DNA of 64,000 nt. It comes from Ogataea parapolymorpha DL-1. Taxonomy: Eukaryota; Ascomycota; Pichiomycetes; Pichiales; Pichiaceae. Positions 19,479 through 28,051 of the stretch are shown piece by piece. Every line of letters begins with the position of its first letter. Within the stretch, counting starts at the first letter, position 1. Position numbers and translations under genes: made by a program. The DNA lies in contig NC_027862.1 in the NCBI RefSeq assembly GCF_000187245.1, positions 992,001-1,056,000 on the forward strand. Reading direction: 5' to 3'. The notes beneath the pieces are model-generated. The model was not told where the DNA came from, did no database searches, and saw nothing but the letters and a program-made list of their open reading frames with translations.

Positions 19479-19552
19479 ATAATTCGATTCAAACATCCCC
19501 AGAAGTAATTTTTTTAAAAAAAAACATTAGTTGCATATATCTCAAACGCAAT

Positions 19553-20155
19553 ATGTCGTCTGCGACAGAATCATCCGCCTCTCCTCATGAGGAGATAGTG
19601 TTTGATTATCTACCATATATTGATCAGGAACCGTCCAACGATGTTCTAGCAGTGGTGGACGACCTGATTCAGGAAGAACTAATGAACTTCAACTTGCATC
19701 AGTTGCATCCGATGTTGCGCAATGATTCTTCGGATCTGGACAACGAGTCCCGGAGTTTGCCAGTTACCAACGAGGGCATTGGAGGGATCAGTCTTTCAAG
19801 CTACAGCAACCTACTGAACGAGTACAACGAGCCAGACATCGACAAGATGAAGACGGCGCTTTCATATACTCAGCTACGGTACAGGACTCTCCTCCTCAAT
19901 AGCCAGGAGAGCGCACAGGAGATCAACAAAAACAAGTGGATGACGCATTTGGATAATTTGAAGCAGCACCAAGAAGTGCTAGAGCGCGCTATTGAACGAA
20001 AGAGACGACACAAGGACGAAATTAACGAGGAACGGAAACGGCAATGCACAGACTTTGAGCCTATGAACGAATACCTGGGAACAAGATGGACTGAGAAAAT
20101 GGAAGAGCTGATCGACATTGGTGTTGAGGCTGCTCTTCAGGAACTGGAGAACTAA
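19553..20155 (+). CDS. SPF27/BCAS2-family component of the Prp19 (NineTeen) splicing complex
   Basis: A 200-residue protein of the SPF27 family (human BCAS2, S. pombe Cwf7, functionally S. cerevisiae Snt309), a core helical subunit of the Prp19 complex that stabilises the activated spliceosome. The family start is visible: FDYLPYIDQEPSNDVLAVVDDLIQEEL (about residues 17-44) with LHPML shortly after. The C-terminal half is a charged coiled coil (about 95-195). This is of interest because the window contains very short introns that such a machinery must handle. Tandem after the TDT transporter, 74 bp spacing. Confidence 0.78.
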   Translation: MSSATESSASPHEEIVFDYLPYIDQEPSNDVLAVVDDLIQEELMNFNLHQLHPMLRNDSSDLDNESRSLPVTNEGIGGISLSSYSNLLNEYNEPDIDKMKTALSYTQLRYRTLLLNSQESAQEINKNKWMTHLDNLKQHQEVLERAIERKRRHKDEINEERKRQCTDFEPMNEYLGTRWTEKMEELIDIGVEAALQELEN

Positions 20156-20236
20156 ATAAAGTTCAATGAATAACGACTGGGAAGGCATTATTGCTACGCT
20201 CGCATTAATATCTTATGACAATTATCGAGTATGTAT

Positions 20237-20752
20237 CTAAGCAAGAACATCAGCATCGTACTTGGCCTTGAACCAAGCAATGGTGTCCTCCTTGGAGCAC
20301 TTGTGAGAAACACCAACCTTACCCTTAGCTCTCTTTCTTCTGGCAACTCTGAAACCAGCTCTGCCCATCACGACGTAGAAGTCCATACCGTAAATTCCAA
20401 TACCTGGGTCGTACTTGATACCCAAGTCGATGTGTTCTTGAATACCGAAACCGAAGTTACCAGTCTCGGAGAAGTTCTTTTCTCTCAGTTGGTATTCCTT
20501 CACCTTCAGTCCTCTCTCCAAAATCTCCTCTGCCTTTGGTCCTCTGACGGTGACGTGGACAGCGATCTTTTCGTTTCTTCTGATACCAAAAGTTCTAACG
20601 GTGTATCTGGCTTTGCTTTGCACTGGGGTCTGACCAGACAGTTGCTCCAACACTTTGGAAGCTCTGGTCAATCTGTCACCAGACTCACCAACACAGATGT
20701 TGAGAACCAGCTTCTCAATCTTGAGTTCTCTCATAGGGTTTTGGCTCGACAT
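20237..20752 (-). CDS. RPL11: 60S ribosomal protein L11 (uL5)
   Basis: uL5/L11 binds 5S rRNA in the central protuberance of the large subunit. All 171 residues follow the family: [21 protein letters not shown] at the start, [21 protein letters not shown] in the middle, [27 protein letters not shown], and the C-terminal [11 protein letters not shown]. The gene has no intron. Its codon use is strongly biased to preferred codons, as expected for high expression. A TGAAAAATTT element lies 36-45 bp before the ATG on the coding strand. It is divergent from PRE2, with 233 bp between start codons. In that gap an ACACCCGTGAAC (20915-20926) loosely resembles a Rap1 site. Confidence 0.98.
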   Translation of the reverse strand: MSSQNPMRELKIEKLVLNICVGESGDRLTRASKVLEQLSGQTPVQSKARYTVRTFGIRRNEKIAVHVTVRGPKAEEILERGLKVKEYQLREKNFSETGNFGFGIQEHIDLGIKYDPGIGIYGMDFYVVMGRAGFRVARRKRAKGKVGVSHKCSKEDTIAWFKAKYDADVLA

Positions 20753-20787
20753 GTCGATATTGATAGTTAATTCAATAGTTGATACAA

Positions 20788-20797
20788 AAATTTTTCA
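20788..20797 (-). promoter_or_regulatory. TGAAAAATTT element of RPL11
   Basis: On the RPL11 coding strand the sequence is TGAAAAATTT followed by more T, 36-45 bp before the start codon. Confidence 0.45.
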
Positions 20798-20962
20798 TCC
20801 ATCCGCACACCATCTCAGAATTGGCAGAGTGCACGGGCAATGAAAAATCATGTGACTTCTTAGTTTTCCAAAAACCCTTACTGGTGTACAGGTGTGTACG
20901 AAGAGCTCAGTTGGACACCCGTGAACCTGCCAGGCAGACTGGCTTTTAGTATAATTATTTAC

Positions 20963-20971
20963 AGTGGCAAA
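20963..20971 (+). promoter_or_regulatory. PACE-like site AGTGGCAAA before PRE2
   Basis: AGTGGCAAA matches eight of nine bases of the proteasome-associated control element GGTGGCAAA bound by Rpn4. It is unusually close to the ATG (15 bp), so it may be coincidence. A short inverted repeat GTACA-GGTG-TGTAC lies at 20886-20899. Confidence 0.3.
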
Positions 20972-20985
20972 TAAATCTAACTAAC

Positions 20986-21840
20986 ATGTCCATCACAGAA
21001 ATTGGGAGAAGATTCACCCACAAAACTCAATTCGAGGCAGAATTGGAAGAGGCTGCTTCAGACTACCAAAGAATACAGCCGTCGCTGAATTCCCTCGCTC
21101 CAAGTATATCAGTGCCTCCAATATCACAGCCAACAGCCTTCTTAAGAGCACACACCGACCATGACTCGAATCCAGATTGTAAGATCAAGATGGCCCACGG
21201 AACCACCACGCTGGCGTTCCGGTTCCAAGGAGGAATTATCGTGGCTGTCGATTCTAGAGCCACTGCAGGTAACTGGATCGCATCTCAAACCGTGAAGAAA
21301 GTCATTGAAATCAACCCAATGTTATTGGGAACTATGGCAGGTACAGCTTGCGATTGTCAGTATTGGGAGACCTGGTTGGGAACTCAGTGTAGACTGCACG
21401 AACTCAGAAACAAAGAACGAATTTCTGTTTGTGCTGCGTCAAAAATATTGTGCAATCTTGTTTACAGCTACAAAGGCATGGGTCTCGGAATGGGTACCAT
21501 GATTTGCGGATACACCCCAAAAGAGGGACCTACCATTTATTATGTTGATTCCGACGGAACGAGATTGAAGGGCGATTTGTTCTGTGTCGGTTCGGGTCAA
21601 ACATTTGCCTATGGTGTGCTTGACACCAATTACAAGTGGGACTTGTCCGTCGAGGACGCTCTCTACTTGGGAAAAAGAGCCATCCTTGCTGCCGCCCACA
21701 GAGATGCATACTCTGGTGGATCTATTAATCTATACCACGTCACCGAAAATGGTTGGGTGTTCCATGGCAATCACGACGTTGGTCCTCTCTTCTGGGAAAT
21801 CAAAGAGAAGGAGAAATCGTTTAACAATGTTGAGGCCTAA
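20986..21840 (+). CDS. PRE2: 20S proteasome beta5 subunit (chymotrypsin-like activity)
   Basis: Pre2 is the beta5 subunit, which gives the proteasome its chymotrypsin-like activity. The 284-residue precursor has a 72-residue propeptide, cleaved at HG|TTTLAF so that Thr73 becomes the catalytic Thr1. Asp17, Lys33 and Met45 of the mature numbering are present. The rest follows the family to [17 protein letters not shown]. Two S1-pocket neighbours differ from S. cerevisiae as I remember it: the segment reads MAGTACDC (mature 45-52) instead of MAGGAADC, giving Thr48 and Cys50. The CTG codon in TTTLAF sits at an invariant Leu, so CTG is read as leucine here. Divergent from RPL11. Confidence 0.97.
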   Translation: MSITEIGRRFTHKTQFEAELEEAASDYQRIQPSLNSLAPSISVPPISQPTAFLRAHTDHDSNPDCKIKMAHGTTTLAFRFQGGIIVAVDSRATAGNWIASQTVKKVIEINPMLLGTMAGTACDCQYWETWLGTQCRLHELRNKERISVCAASKILCNLVYSYKGMGLGMGTMICGYTPKEGPTIYYVDSDGTRLKGDLFCVGSGQTFAYGVLDTNYKWDLSVEDALYLGKRAILAAAHRDAYSGGSINLYHVTENGWVFHGNHDVGPLFWEIKEKEKSFNNVEA

Positions 21841-21900
21841 CTCATTGTATGTTGAATTACGAATACAACGCCTATGCGCATATACAAGTATATGAATGTA

Positions 21901-24084
21901 CTATTCAATTTTAGAGGATTTGGGGTCCGGTTCTTGGTCCTTGGTCGAGTCTGATGAGTCTAGCGGTCTTTTCTTTGAGTCAAGCTCTACCTCCCCCGAG
22001 TGCTGAGCAAGGAACTTGTCCAAATCCAATTCCTTCGAAGTGTCTTTATCGTGATCCATGCTATCAAGCATTAGTTTCATGTCCAAATCTTCCAAGTCAG
22101 ACTTAGGTTTTGCAACCGGTGCAACAGGGGGAGTTGGCTGCGAAAACTTCTGGAACTGTAGTTGTATGCTTTCGTTGTCATATTGCGATTGCTTTTGTTG
22201 GACCGGTTTATTAATTGATCTTGAGCTGGAAGGTGCAACGGATAGTGGCTTACCATAATATTGAGGTTTTCTAATTGAAGGGATTGGAGAAGAGGAGGAG
22301 GGGCCAGGAGAGGTGCTTGCTATTCCCGCCTGAGCTGAAGAAATGGACTTGATTGATCCCGAAGTGGCTAATGGTTTGGGGACAGGAGGAGAAGGCCTTG
22401 CAAATTGTTGGATGTTGGACCGCGTAGGAGCAGGTTCAACAGGCTTGGAAACGGGCGGAGCTGGCGAGTTGCTGGGAGGCGGAAGTCCTTTTTTCTTGGT
22501 TACCTGAATGGTAGCAGCGTTCAAAGCGGCGGAGAGAATTTTAGTGATATGTGCAGGGTTCTTGTCGATTAGTGTGACCAACGGGAAACCCTGGATTCCA
22601 GCATTTTTTGCGGCTTGGTTCACCTGGGCAATGGTCATCGCAAGGGCCTGGGTGAGAATTTGAGTGGTTGTTTCTTTATCGTACATTTTGCGGTCCTTGG
22701 TGAGTCTGATAAGTTCCTGCTGTAAATACGAAAGCGCTTTCTTTGTGTCTCCAGATAATTTGGAGTTCGAGGACTCAGAACTGTTCGATTCAGGAGCAGG
22801 GGAAGTCGACGACGAGTACGACTCGGGACGAGCTGGTTGTTGTTGGAACTGCTGTGACAGAGTTTGTAAGTGCTGTGTGGCCTTTATGTTGGCGAGCTCT
22901 ATTTGTTTTCGTTTCAGGCGTTCTTTTTCAGCGAAATATTCTTCATCGAGACCCCATAGCCAGCCTTTTCCTTCTTTGCACACCTTGCGGAAAGACTTGT
23001 TTAAAGACAGATTGTGTCTGACCGAGCTTTGCCAACCGTCTGGACAGTAATAATAGTAAGGATACAATTCCTGAATTCCTTTGTAGATTTCCGAAAGAGA
23101 CATGCCCCGTTCGGTTCCTTTCTGTCGCAAACATTCGGCAATAAGCGTTGAGTAGGAGAAGTTGGGCTTTGTCCGATACTCTTCAGGAATCTCCTCGGGC
23201 TTGTAGACTTTCTTGACTGCTTTTAATGGTTTTTTCAACTTATCCTTTGCCGACTGAAGAGACTGTTGTGCGCGTCCGGCCGCAGATAAGGCATTCACAC
23301 CATCCATCAAGGAAACCTGGTTTCCATTTCGCGCAGCAGCAGCAGCAGCTGCTGCTTCCTCACGTTTGACCACAGAAGCCTCCGCGTTTGCTCTCAATTC
23401 ATTAACAAAATCATCACCCAATTTGAGGACCGTCGAGGACTTGTTGTCGTTCACCTTCGGATGTTGCGGGGTCGACGAGCCTTCTCGTGAGCTCCCACTG
23501 CTAGTAGCATGGTTATTAGAGAATGAAGTTTTCAAGCTGACTGCATCTGAAGGATTTATAGGTTTGATTTGTTTTCCATTTTTGGAATCAGTAACAGTCT
23601 CATCCGTTGGAAGGATAAACATAAACCTCGTCTCTCCTATTTGTATTCTAGTCTTATCTTTAAGTGGTAATGTTACCCCGTTTTCAACAAACATGTCGTC
23701 GACAAAAGCGCCATTTCTACCAACAACGGACAGCTCAAATCTCTGGTTGCCGAAATTGTAGAATATTTTTGCATGTCTTCTGGAAATAGCCTTCTGCTGG
23801 CCCAGATGGATGTCGAGGGAGTCGGTACTCGTGTCACCTTCGACCAGTCTTCCAAGTAAAATCTGCATGGTTTGTACGTAGAAGGTGAAGTTCTCAAAAT
23901 CCAGCATAGCGTACGCTTGGATATGATCTGATCCCTCCCCGTGCTCAAAAGATTTTCCCCTGGAGGACTGCATTGCCATGGGAAACTGTAAACTGGAGTC
24001 CATACCTTGGGACTGTTTCGCTGAAGAGGCGGTAGAGTCATTGCAATCGCTTAACGCATCATCTCCTGAAAGCGTCGATGTCAT
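21901..24084 (-). CDS. FKH2: Forkhead transcription factor with FHA domain, FKH1/FKH2 type
   Basis: A 727-residue forkhead factor expected to drive the G2/M (CLB2-type) gene cluster with Mcm1 and Ndd1-like coactivators. The FHA domain lies at about 58-165 (FTFYVQTMQILLGR, SRRHAKIFYNFGNQRFELSVVGRNGAFVDD). The winged helix lies at about 305-400 (KPNFSYSTLIAECLRQKG, YYCPDGWQSSVRHNLSLNKSFRKV, KGWLWGLDEEY). An Ala run and Gln/Pro/Ser-rich stretches flank them. The long C-terminus with SP/TP sites is more like Fkh2 than Fkh1. An exact CGCGTCGATCG element (24313-24323, minus strand) lies 229-239 bp upstream in the 269-bp gap. Confidence 0.92.
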   Translation of the reverse strand: MTSTLSGDDALSDCNDSTASSAKQSQGMDSSLQFPMAMQSSRGKSFEHGEGSDHIQAYAMLDFENFTFYVQTMQILLGRLVEGDTSTDSLDIHLGQQKAISRRHAKIFYNFGNQRFELSVVGRNGAFVDDMFVENGVTLPLKDKTRIQIGETRFMFILPTDETVTDSKNGKQIKPINPSDAVSLKTSFSNNHATSSGSSREGSSTPQHPKVNDNKSSTVLKLGDDFVNELRANAEASVVKREEAAAAAAAARNGNQVSLMDGVNALSAAGRAQQSLQSAKDKLKKPLKAVKKVYKPEEIPEEYRTKPNFSYSTLIAECLRQKGTERGMSLSEIYKGIQELYPYYYYCPDGWQSSVRHNLSLNKSFRKVCKEGKGWLWGLDEEYFAEKERLKRKQIELANIKATQHLQTLSQQFQQQPARPESYSSSTSPAPESNSSESSNSKLSGDTKKALSYLQQELIRLTKDRKMYDKETTTQILTQALAMTIAQVNQAAKNAGIQGFPLVTLIDKNPAHITKILSAALNAATIQVTKKKGLPPPSNSPAPPVSKPVEPAPTRSNIQQFARPSPPVPKPLATSGSIKSISSAQAGIASTSPGPSSSSPIPSIRKPQYYGKPLSVAPSSSRSINKPVQQKQSQYDNESIQLQFQKFSQPTPPVAPVAKPKSDLEDLDMKLMLDSMDHDKDTSKELDLDKFLAQHSGEVELDSKKRPLDSSDSTKDQEPDPKSSKIE

Positions 24085-24312
24085 ATTTGAAAGTATCCTT
24101 GTTTATAATTCTATAATCCCATCGATCAGCTTCTATAAAATCTTGATTTCGAGAAACACAAAAACACAAAAGCGCGTGTAAAAGTGTAATCACTCCGTTA
24201 ATCAACGAACTCTGAACTCTTGGTAAATGGTGCGAGATACAAACAACACTTGTGACAAGGTATATAAATTAATTTTTTTCCTCAATTCAAAATTTTCATA
24301 TCTATTACTCGC

Positions 24313-24323
24313 CGATCGACGCG
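24313..24323 (-). promoter_or_regulatory. CGCGTCGATCG element upstream of the forkhead gene
   Basis: The plus strand reads CGATCGACGCG, so CGCGTCGATCG reads on the forkhead coding strand. It is one of three exact intergenic copies in the window. Confidence 0.5.
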
Positions 24324-24353
24324 ACTCCAAGATTAGATTCGTTGATAACGTAT

Positions 24354-25592
24354 TCAAGTATGTAATGGAAGAAGCTCCTCTAATGTGCACCTTTTCACCA
24401 ATATAAGTTCCAAAATCTCCTGCACTTGAGGGTTCCCCGTCATTCTGTTCAGTTCCTCTCTAGTTAATAGTTCGAGTACTTTTCCTTCCTTCACTAAAGT
24501 GATAAGATAGTAGGGGTCGTAATCATAACCGTGGTATGGAGCGCTACCTGTAGCGGCATGTAATAAAACCAAGCCCGAACTATACAGGTCCGTGCTGAAG
24601 TCTGGAATTTTGTTTTGATCCTTGAGCAGTTCTGGCGCAGTGAATTGCAGAGTCATTTCCGGCTGCTCGTGAATATCCGCGATTTCAGCGGAAGACGTAA
24701 AGTCAATGAGCTTGAAAGTTGGTTCAGAATTGGATGAATTTTCCACCAGGATATTGTCTGTTTTAATATCACAGTGAACGGCTTCGAGGTCTCGCAGGAC
24801 TTGGAGCACGTCTAGTAAGAAGTTAAACAAACAAAACCAGTTTTTTAGGCCGATCGCTGGTTCATATGCGTTGGTTAGTTCGCGCCTTTCGTTTATAAAT
24901 CTGAATAAATCTGTATCGGAGTTTTTCAAGAGAAGACAAGGGAGTAAGTCTGTTTTCTTAAGCATGGGGAAGTGTGTTTTGTCCAGATAGTACAATCCAT
25001 ATGCATCGACAAATGGAAATGGCTTATTACCGTATTTCCGGTACCATGTGTTGTCTCTATAGTCTCTTAAAAGAAGCAAAAACTCTGTCTCCTTCTCAAT
25101 GAGTTTGACTTTATTTTTGGCGGTGGGGATCTTGATAGCAAATTGCATAGCCATATTTTTAGTTTCTCTTGTTGACAGGGTAGCCAAATGCACATATGAG
25201 TTGGATCCTTTGCCAAGTAGCCTATCGAGCTTGATTTCGAAGACTGCTGAAGAGAGTACAAAGTTTTCCAGCGATTTGGATTTTAATTTATATGGGGTGA
25301 GGGATTTCGTACCCGATGGCGTTTTTGGTACGCCGATATAATGTTTTGGAATCTGCGGCCTGGTATCTAGAATATTTGAAAGAACATGTGAGCTATCAAA
25401 TTTCTGAGATGAAGGTGAGGTTGGCGAATTATAATACGGCTCCGTTGTTCCCGTCGTGCTGACATTCGTGGTATCAACTGTGATTGAGTCTGTTCCAAGA
25501 CAGGACATAGAAGTGCTGGATGATGATTTTGTGTCTTCAAAGGTAGCCGACGATACCTCACATACCGGGGTATAGGGCGGTGTTTGAGACAT
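24354..25592 (-). CDS. ISR1: Atypical protein kinase, ISR1 type
   Basis: A 412-residue kinase whose domain covers about residues 115-400. The glycine loop is LLGKGSNSYVHLA and the lysine is in FAIKIP. The catalytic loop reads HCDIKTDNIL, and DFG is replaced by DFTSS, followed by TAPELL and DFSTDLYSSGLVLL. In S. cerevisiae Isr1, as I recall it, the same two places are also non-standard (HGD, DFTS), which supports the assignment. Isr1 restrains hexosamine synthesis at Gfa1 and buffers Pkc1 signalling; PCM1 of the same pathway is 24 kb away, probably by chance. The N-terminal 110 residues are Ser/Thr/Pro-rich. The ATG at 25592 is the first in frame. Confidence 0.6.
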   Translation of the reverse strand: MSQTPPYTPVCEVSSATFEDTKSSSSTSMSCLGTDSITVDTTNVSTTGTTEPYYNSPTSPSSQKFDSSHVLSNILDTRPQIPKHYIGVPKTPSGTKSLTPYKLKSKSLENFVLSSAVFEIKLDRLLGKGSNSYVHLATLSTRETKNMAMQFAIKIPTAKNKVKLIEKETEFLLLLRDYRDNTWYRKYGNKPFPFVDAYGLYYLDKTHFPMLKKTDLLPCLLLKNSDTDLFRFINERRELTNAYEPAIGLKNWFCLFNFLLDVLQVLRDLEAVHCDIKTDNILVENSSNSEPTFKLIDFTSSAEIADIHEQPEMTLQFTAPELLKDQNKIPDFSTDLYSSGLVLLHAATGSAPYHGYDYDPYYLITLVKEGKVLELLTREELNRMTGNPQVQEILELILVKRCTLEELLPLHT

Positions 25593-25992
25593 GGCTATTT
25601 TAGACACATGTAATTAGGCCCAGCAAATGTGTCAAGCTTTTGCCTATAAGTGATGACCGTCAAAATTGCAAAAGATTCCTTCAAATGCGGAGCTCGACTG
25701 CTATTTCAATTTCACACTTCAAAATGTAAGCAATTAAAGGGGTTTCCTTGTCACAATTTTTTTTGTAGCGTATCCAAATTCGGGAGATTTACACTGCCGA
25801 GAAAAGAAGTTTATCGTACCGCCTAATAAGAACGCAGGAGTGATAAAAAGTACAAAATTTGGGCGGCTGTGCGACTTCAAAAAAAAAGGTGAAATAAGGC
25901 TGTGTAGAGACGGGTACTGAAAAAAAGATCGGTTGATTTTTTAAAACCTTTAAAATCCTTTCAATTTATAATCAAGTAATTTTCATTTCTTA
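25593..25992. promoter_or_regulatory. Divergent promoter region between ISR1-type kinase and COX15
   Basis: These 400 bp hold no gene that I can support. There are several A and T runs (for example around 25757-25765 and 25880-25888) and an AT-rich stretch directly before COX15. No TATA box or named site is convincing. Confidence 0.35.
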
Positions 25993-27477
25993 ATGTCCTT
26001 GTGTCGAAGTCAGTTTTTCTTTGTGAAGAACACTTCTTTACTTAGTGTGGGGCTTAAGGGCAGCGCAGGCAAGCAATTATCGCGGCTTCTAGGCAAAAGT
26101 CAGCCCACGCCAAAGATCAGTGTGTTGGGGTCAAGCTTTTTCAAGACGCCTCCTCCTTCCATTGCATCAAAGATTTACGGTATGAAACACACCAATGGAC
26201 AGTCTTTGTTTACCCAAAAGAGACCGTTCAGCACCACAAAGACCATTTTTGAAGAAGCAAAAGTGGTCAAAAAATCCAAGTGGCCTGCTAATTCGAATAT
26301 CAAACTGGGTTACTTGTGTATGGGAACTTCGGTTCTGGTGTTTGCAATCGTTATTCTTGGAGGACTTACAAGATTGACTGAATCCGGTTTATCGATTACT
26401 GAATGGAAACCCGTGACAGGTGCCATTCCTCCAATGTCGCAGGAGGACTGGGAAGAAGAGTTCCGCAAATACCAAGACTCTCCTGAATTCAAATTGCTGA
26501 ACTCGCATATCACGCTAGAGGAATTTAAGTTTATTTTCTTGATGGAGTGGTCTCACCGCTTGTTAGGAAGAATCATTGGAATGGTGTTTGTTCTTCCAAC
26601 TCTTTATTTCATAGCCCGCAGACAAGTTTCACCGCCCGTTGCATTTAAACTTCTTGGCATTTGTGCTCTAATCGGCCTTCAAGGTGCTATCGGATGGTGG
26701 ATGGTGTACTCGGGAATCGATGAGAAACTTCTCGAGGAGCGCAGATCGAAACCAACTGTCTCGCAATATAGACTCACCGCCCATTTGGCTGCCGCATTTT
26801 TAGTGTATTGCACTATGATCTCCACAGGTTATGGAATTCTGAGAGACCATGCTATCATGAAAGACCCGCAAACTTACCTCGAATTCTTCCAAAAGATCCA
26901 GTCACCGTCGCTTAAACTGTTTCGCCGGCTGAGTAAAGGATTGCTCGGTTTGGTGTTTTTAACAGCCATGTCAGGAGCCATGGTTGCAGGGCTGGATGCA
27001 GGTCTAATCTACAATACGTTCCCTCACATGGGAGACGACTACCTCCCATCGATGAATGAACTTATGTCTCCTGTCTTTTCGAGACTTGCTGACCAATCTG
27101 ATTTGTTCTGGAGAAATATGTTTGAAAACCCAGCTACGGTGCAATTAAATCACCGTATACTCGCCATCACTACTTTCTGTTCCGTGTTGGCTCTTCACAT
27201 GTACTCTCATAGAATCAAGTCAATTGTCCCAAGGCATGCCTACAAATGGCTCAACATTTCAATGGGACTGGTCTCGCTACAGGTGGCACTTGGAATTTGT
27301 ACGTTATTATGGTTAGTTCCAACTGAGCTGGCAGCAGCACACCAAGGAGGTGCTCTGGCCCTTCTCACCGGTATCTTGATGACTGTGTGCCACTTGAAGA
27401 AACCATCTAGAACAAACCTGATGTTGCTGAAGAACTTTCTCCACAAAGCGAAGACCAACAGTGTTGCTTTAAAATAA
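25993..27477 (+). CDS. COX15: Heme A synthase
   Basis: Cox15 hydroxylates heme O to heme A in the mitochondrial inner membrane for cytochrome c oxidase. The 494 residues begin with a long basic presequence (about 1-95). Eight membrane spans then form two four-helix halves. The heme-ligand and family motifs are visible: GGLTRLTESGLSITEWKPVTG, EWSHRLLGR, YRLTAHLAAAF in the first half, and NHRILAI and AAHQGGALALL in the second. GLIYNTFPHMGDDYLP is also characteristic. LSM2 follows on the same strand. Confidence 0.97.
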   Translation: MSLCRSQFFFVKNTSLLSVGLKGSAGKQLSRLLGKSQPTPKISVLGSSFFKTPPPSIASKIYGMKHTNGQSLFTQKRPFSTTKTIFEEAKVVKKSKWPANSNIKLGYLCMGTSVLVFAIVILGGLTRLTESGLSITEWKPVTGAIPPMSQEDWEEEFRKYQDSPEFKLLNSHITLEEFKFIFLMEWSHRLLGRIIGMVFVLPTLYFIARRQVSPPVAFKLLGICALIGLQGAIGWWMVYSGIDEKLLEERRSKPTVSQYRLTAHLAAAFLVYCTMISTGYGILRDHAIMKDPQTYLEFFQKIQSPSLKLFRRLSKGLLGLVFLTAMSGAMVAGLDAGLIYNTFPHMGDDYLPSMNELMSPVFSRLADQSDLFWRNMFENPATVQLNHRILAITTFCSVLALHMYSHRIKSIVPRHAYKWLNISMGLVSLQVALGICTLLWLVPTELAAAHQGGALALLTGILMTVCHLKKPSRTNLMLLKNFLHKAKTNSVALK

Positions 27478-27610
27478 ATCTGTGTATATCATACGTTGGA
27501 ACTTGTACATACAAACTACTTCTGTCATTTTTATTATTGGCCTCAGCCGAAAAATTAGTATAGAAATCCAACATCGAAAAGATTGTGCGATATATACAAG
27601 AGACTAAAGA

Positions 27611-27987
27611 ATGCTGTTTTTCTCATTCTTTAAGACCCTGGTGGACCAGGAGGTAAGTTATACCTGGAAGAAGCTAGAGAAGCTAACACTCAGATCACTG
27701 TTGAAGTAGGTGGGACAATATTGGTTACTAACTCTTAGCTCAAAAACGACGTTGAAATTAAAGGTACTCTCAAATCCATTGACCAGTACCTCAATCTGAA
27801 GCTGGACAACATCTCTGCGAACACAACAAAATATCCTCATCTAATAGCAGTGCGCAATTTGTTCATCAGAGGCTCCAACATCAGATACATTCACATAAAT
27901 CCAAGCCTGGTTGATACCAACCTTTTGCAAGATGCCAGCAGAAGAGAGGCCATGGCTAGCGCAGGCGACAAGATCGGAGGAAAATAA
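27611..27987 (+). CDS. LSM2: U6 snRNA-associated Sm-like protein LSm2 (three exons)
   Basis: LSm2 is part of the Lsm1-7 mRNA-decay ring and the Lsm2-8 ring on U6 snRNA. No open frame spans the gene. Exon 1 is 27611..27652 (14 codons, MLFFSFFKTLVDQE), exon 2 is 27694..27705 (only 12 nt, ITVE) and exon 3 is 27739..27987 (82 codons plus stop). The joined 100-residue protein follows the family through the junctions (DQE-ITVE-LKNDVEIKGTL), where the human and fission-yeast proteins have VVVELKND and VTVELKND. Later hallmarks are DQYLNLKLDNIS and FIRGSNIRYIHI. Both introns are phase 0: GTAAGT...CTAACACTCAG (41 nt) and GTAGGT...CTAACTCTTAG (33 nt). It is convergent with the zinc-knuckle gene, 64 bp apart. 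Confidence 0.92.
27653..27693 (+). other. LSM2 intron 1 (41 nt)
   Basis: GTAAGT donor, GCTAAC branch motif, CAG acceptor. The branch A is about 7 nt from the AG end. Confidence 0.88.
27694..27705 (+). other. LSM2 microexon (12 nt, encodes ITVE)
   Basis: Four codons flanked by a CAG acceptor and a GTAGGT donor. They fill exactly the four-residue gap that would otherwise remain in the first beta strand of the Sm fold. Confidence 0.85.
27706..27738 (+). other. LSM2 intron 2 (33 nt)
   Basis: GTAGGT donor (one change from GTAAGT), ACTAAC branch motif, TAG acceptor. Confidence 0.85.
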
Positions 27988-28051
27988 AGGGTGCAGATAG
28001 AGACAGATAAGTGCTAAAAGACGGATTTGCCGATACTATTTATGTACATTA

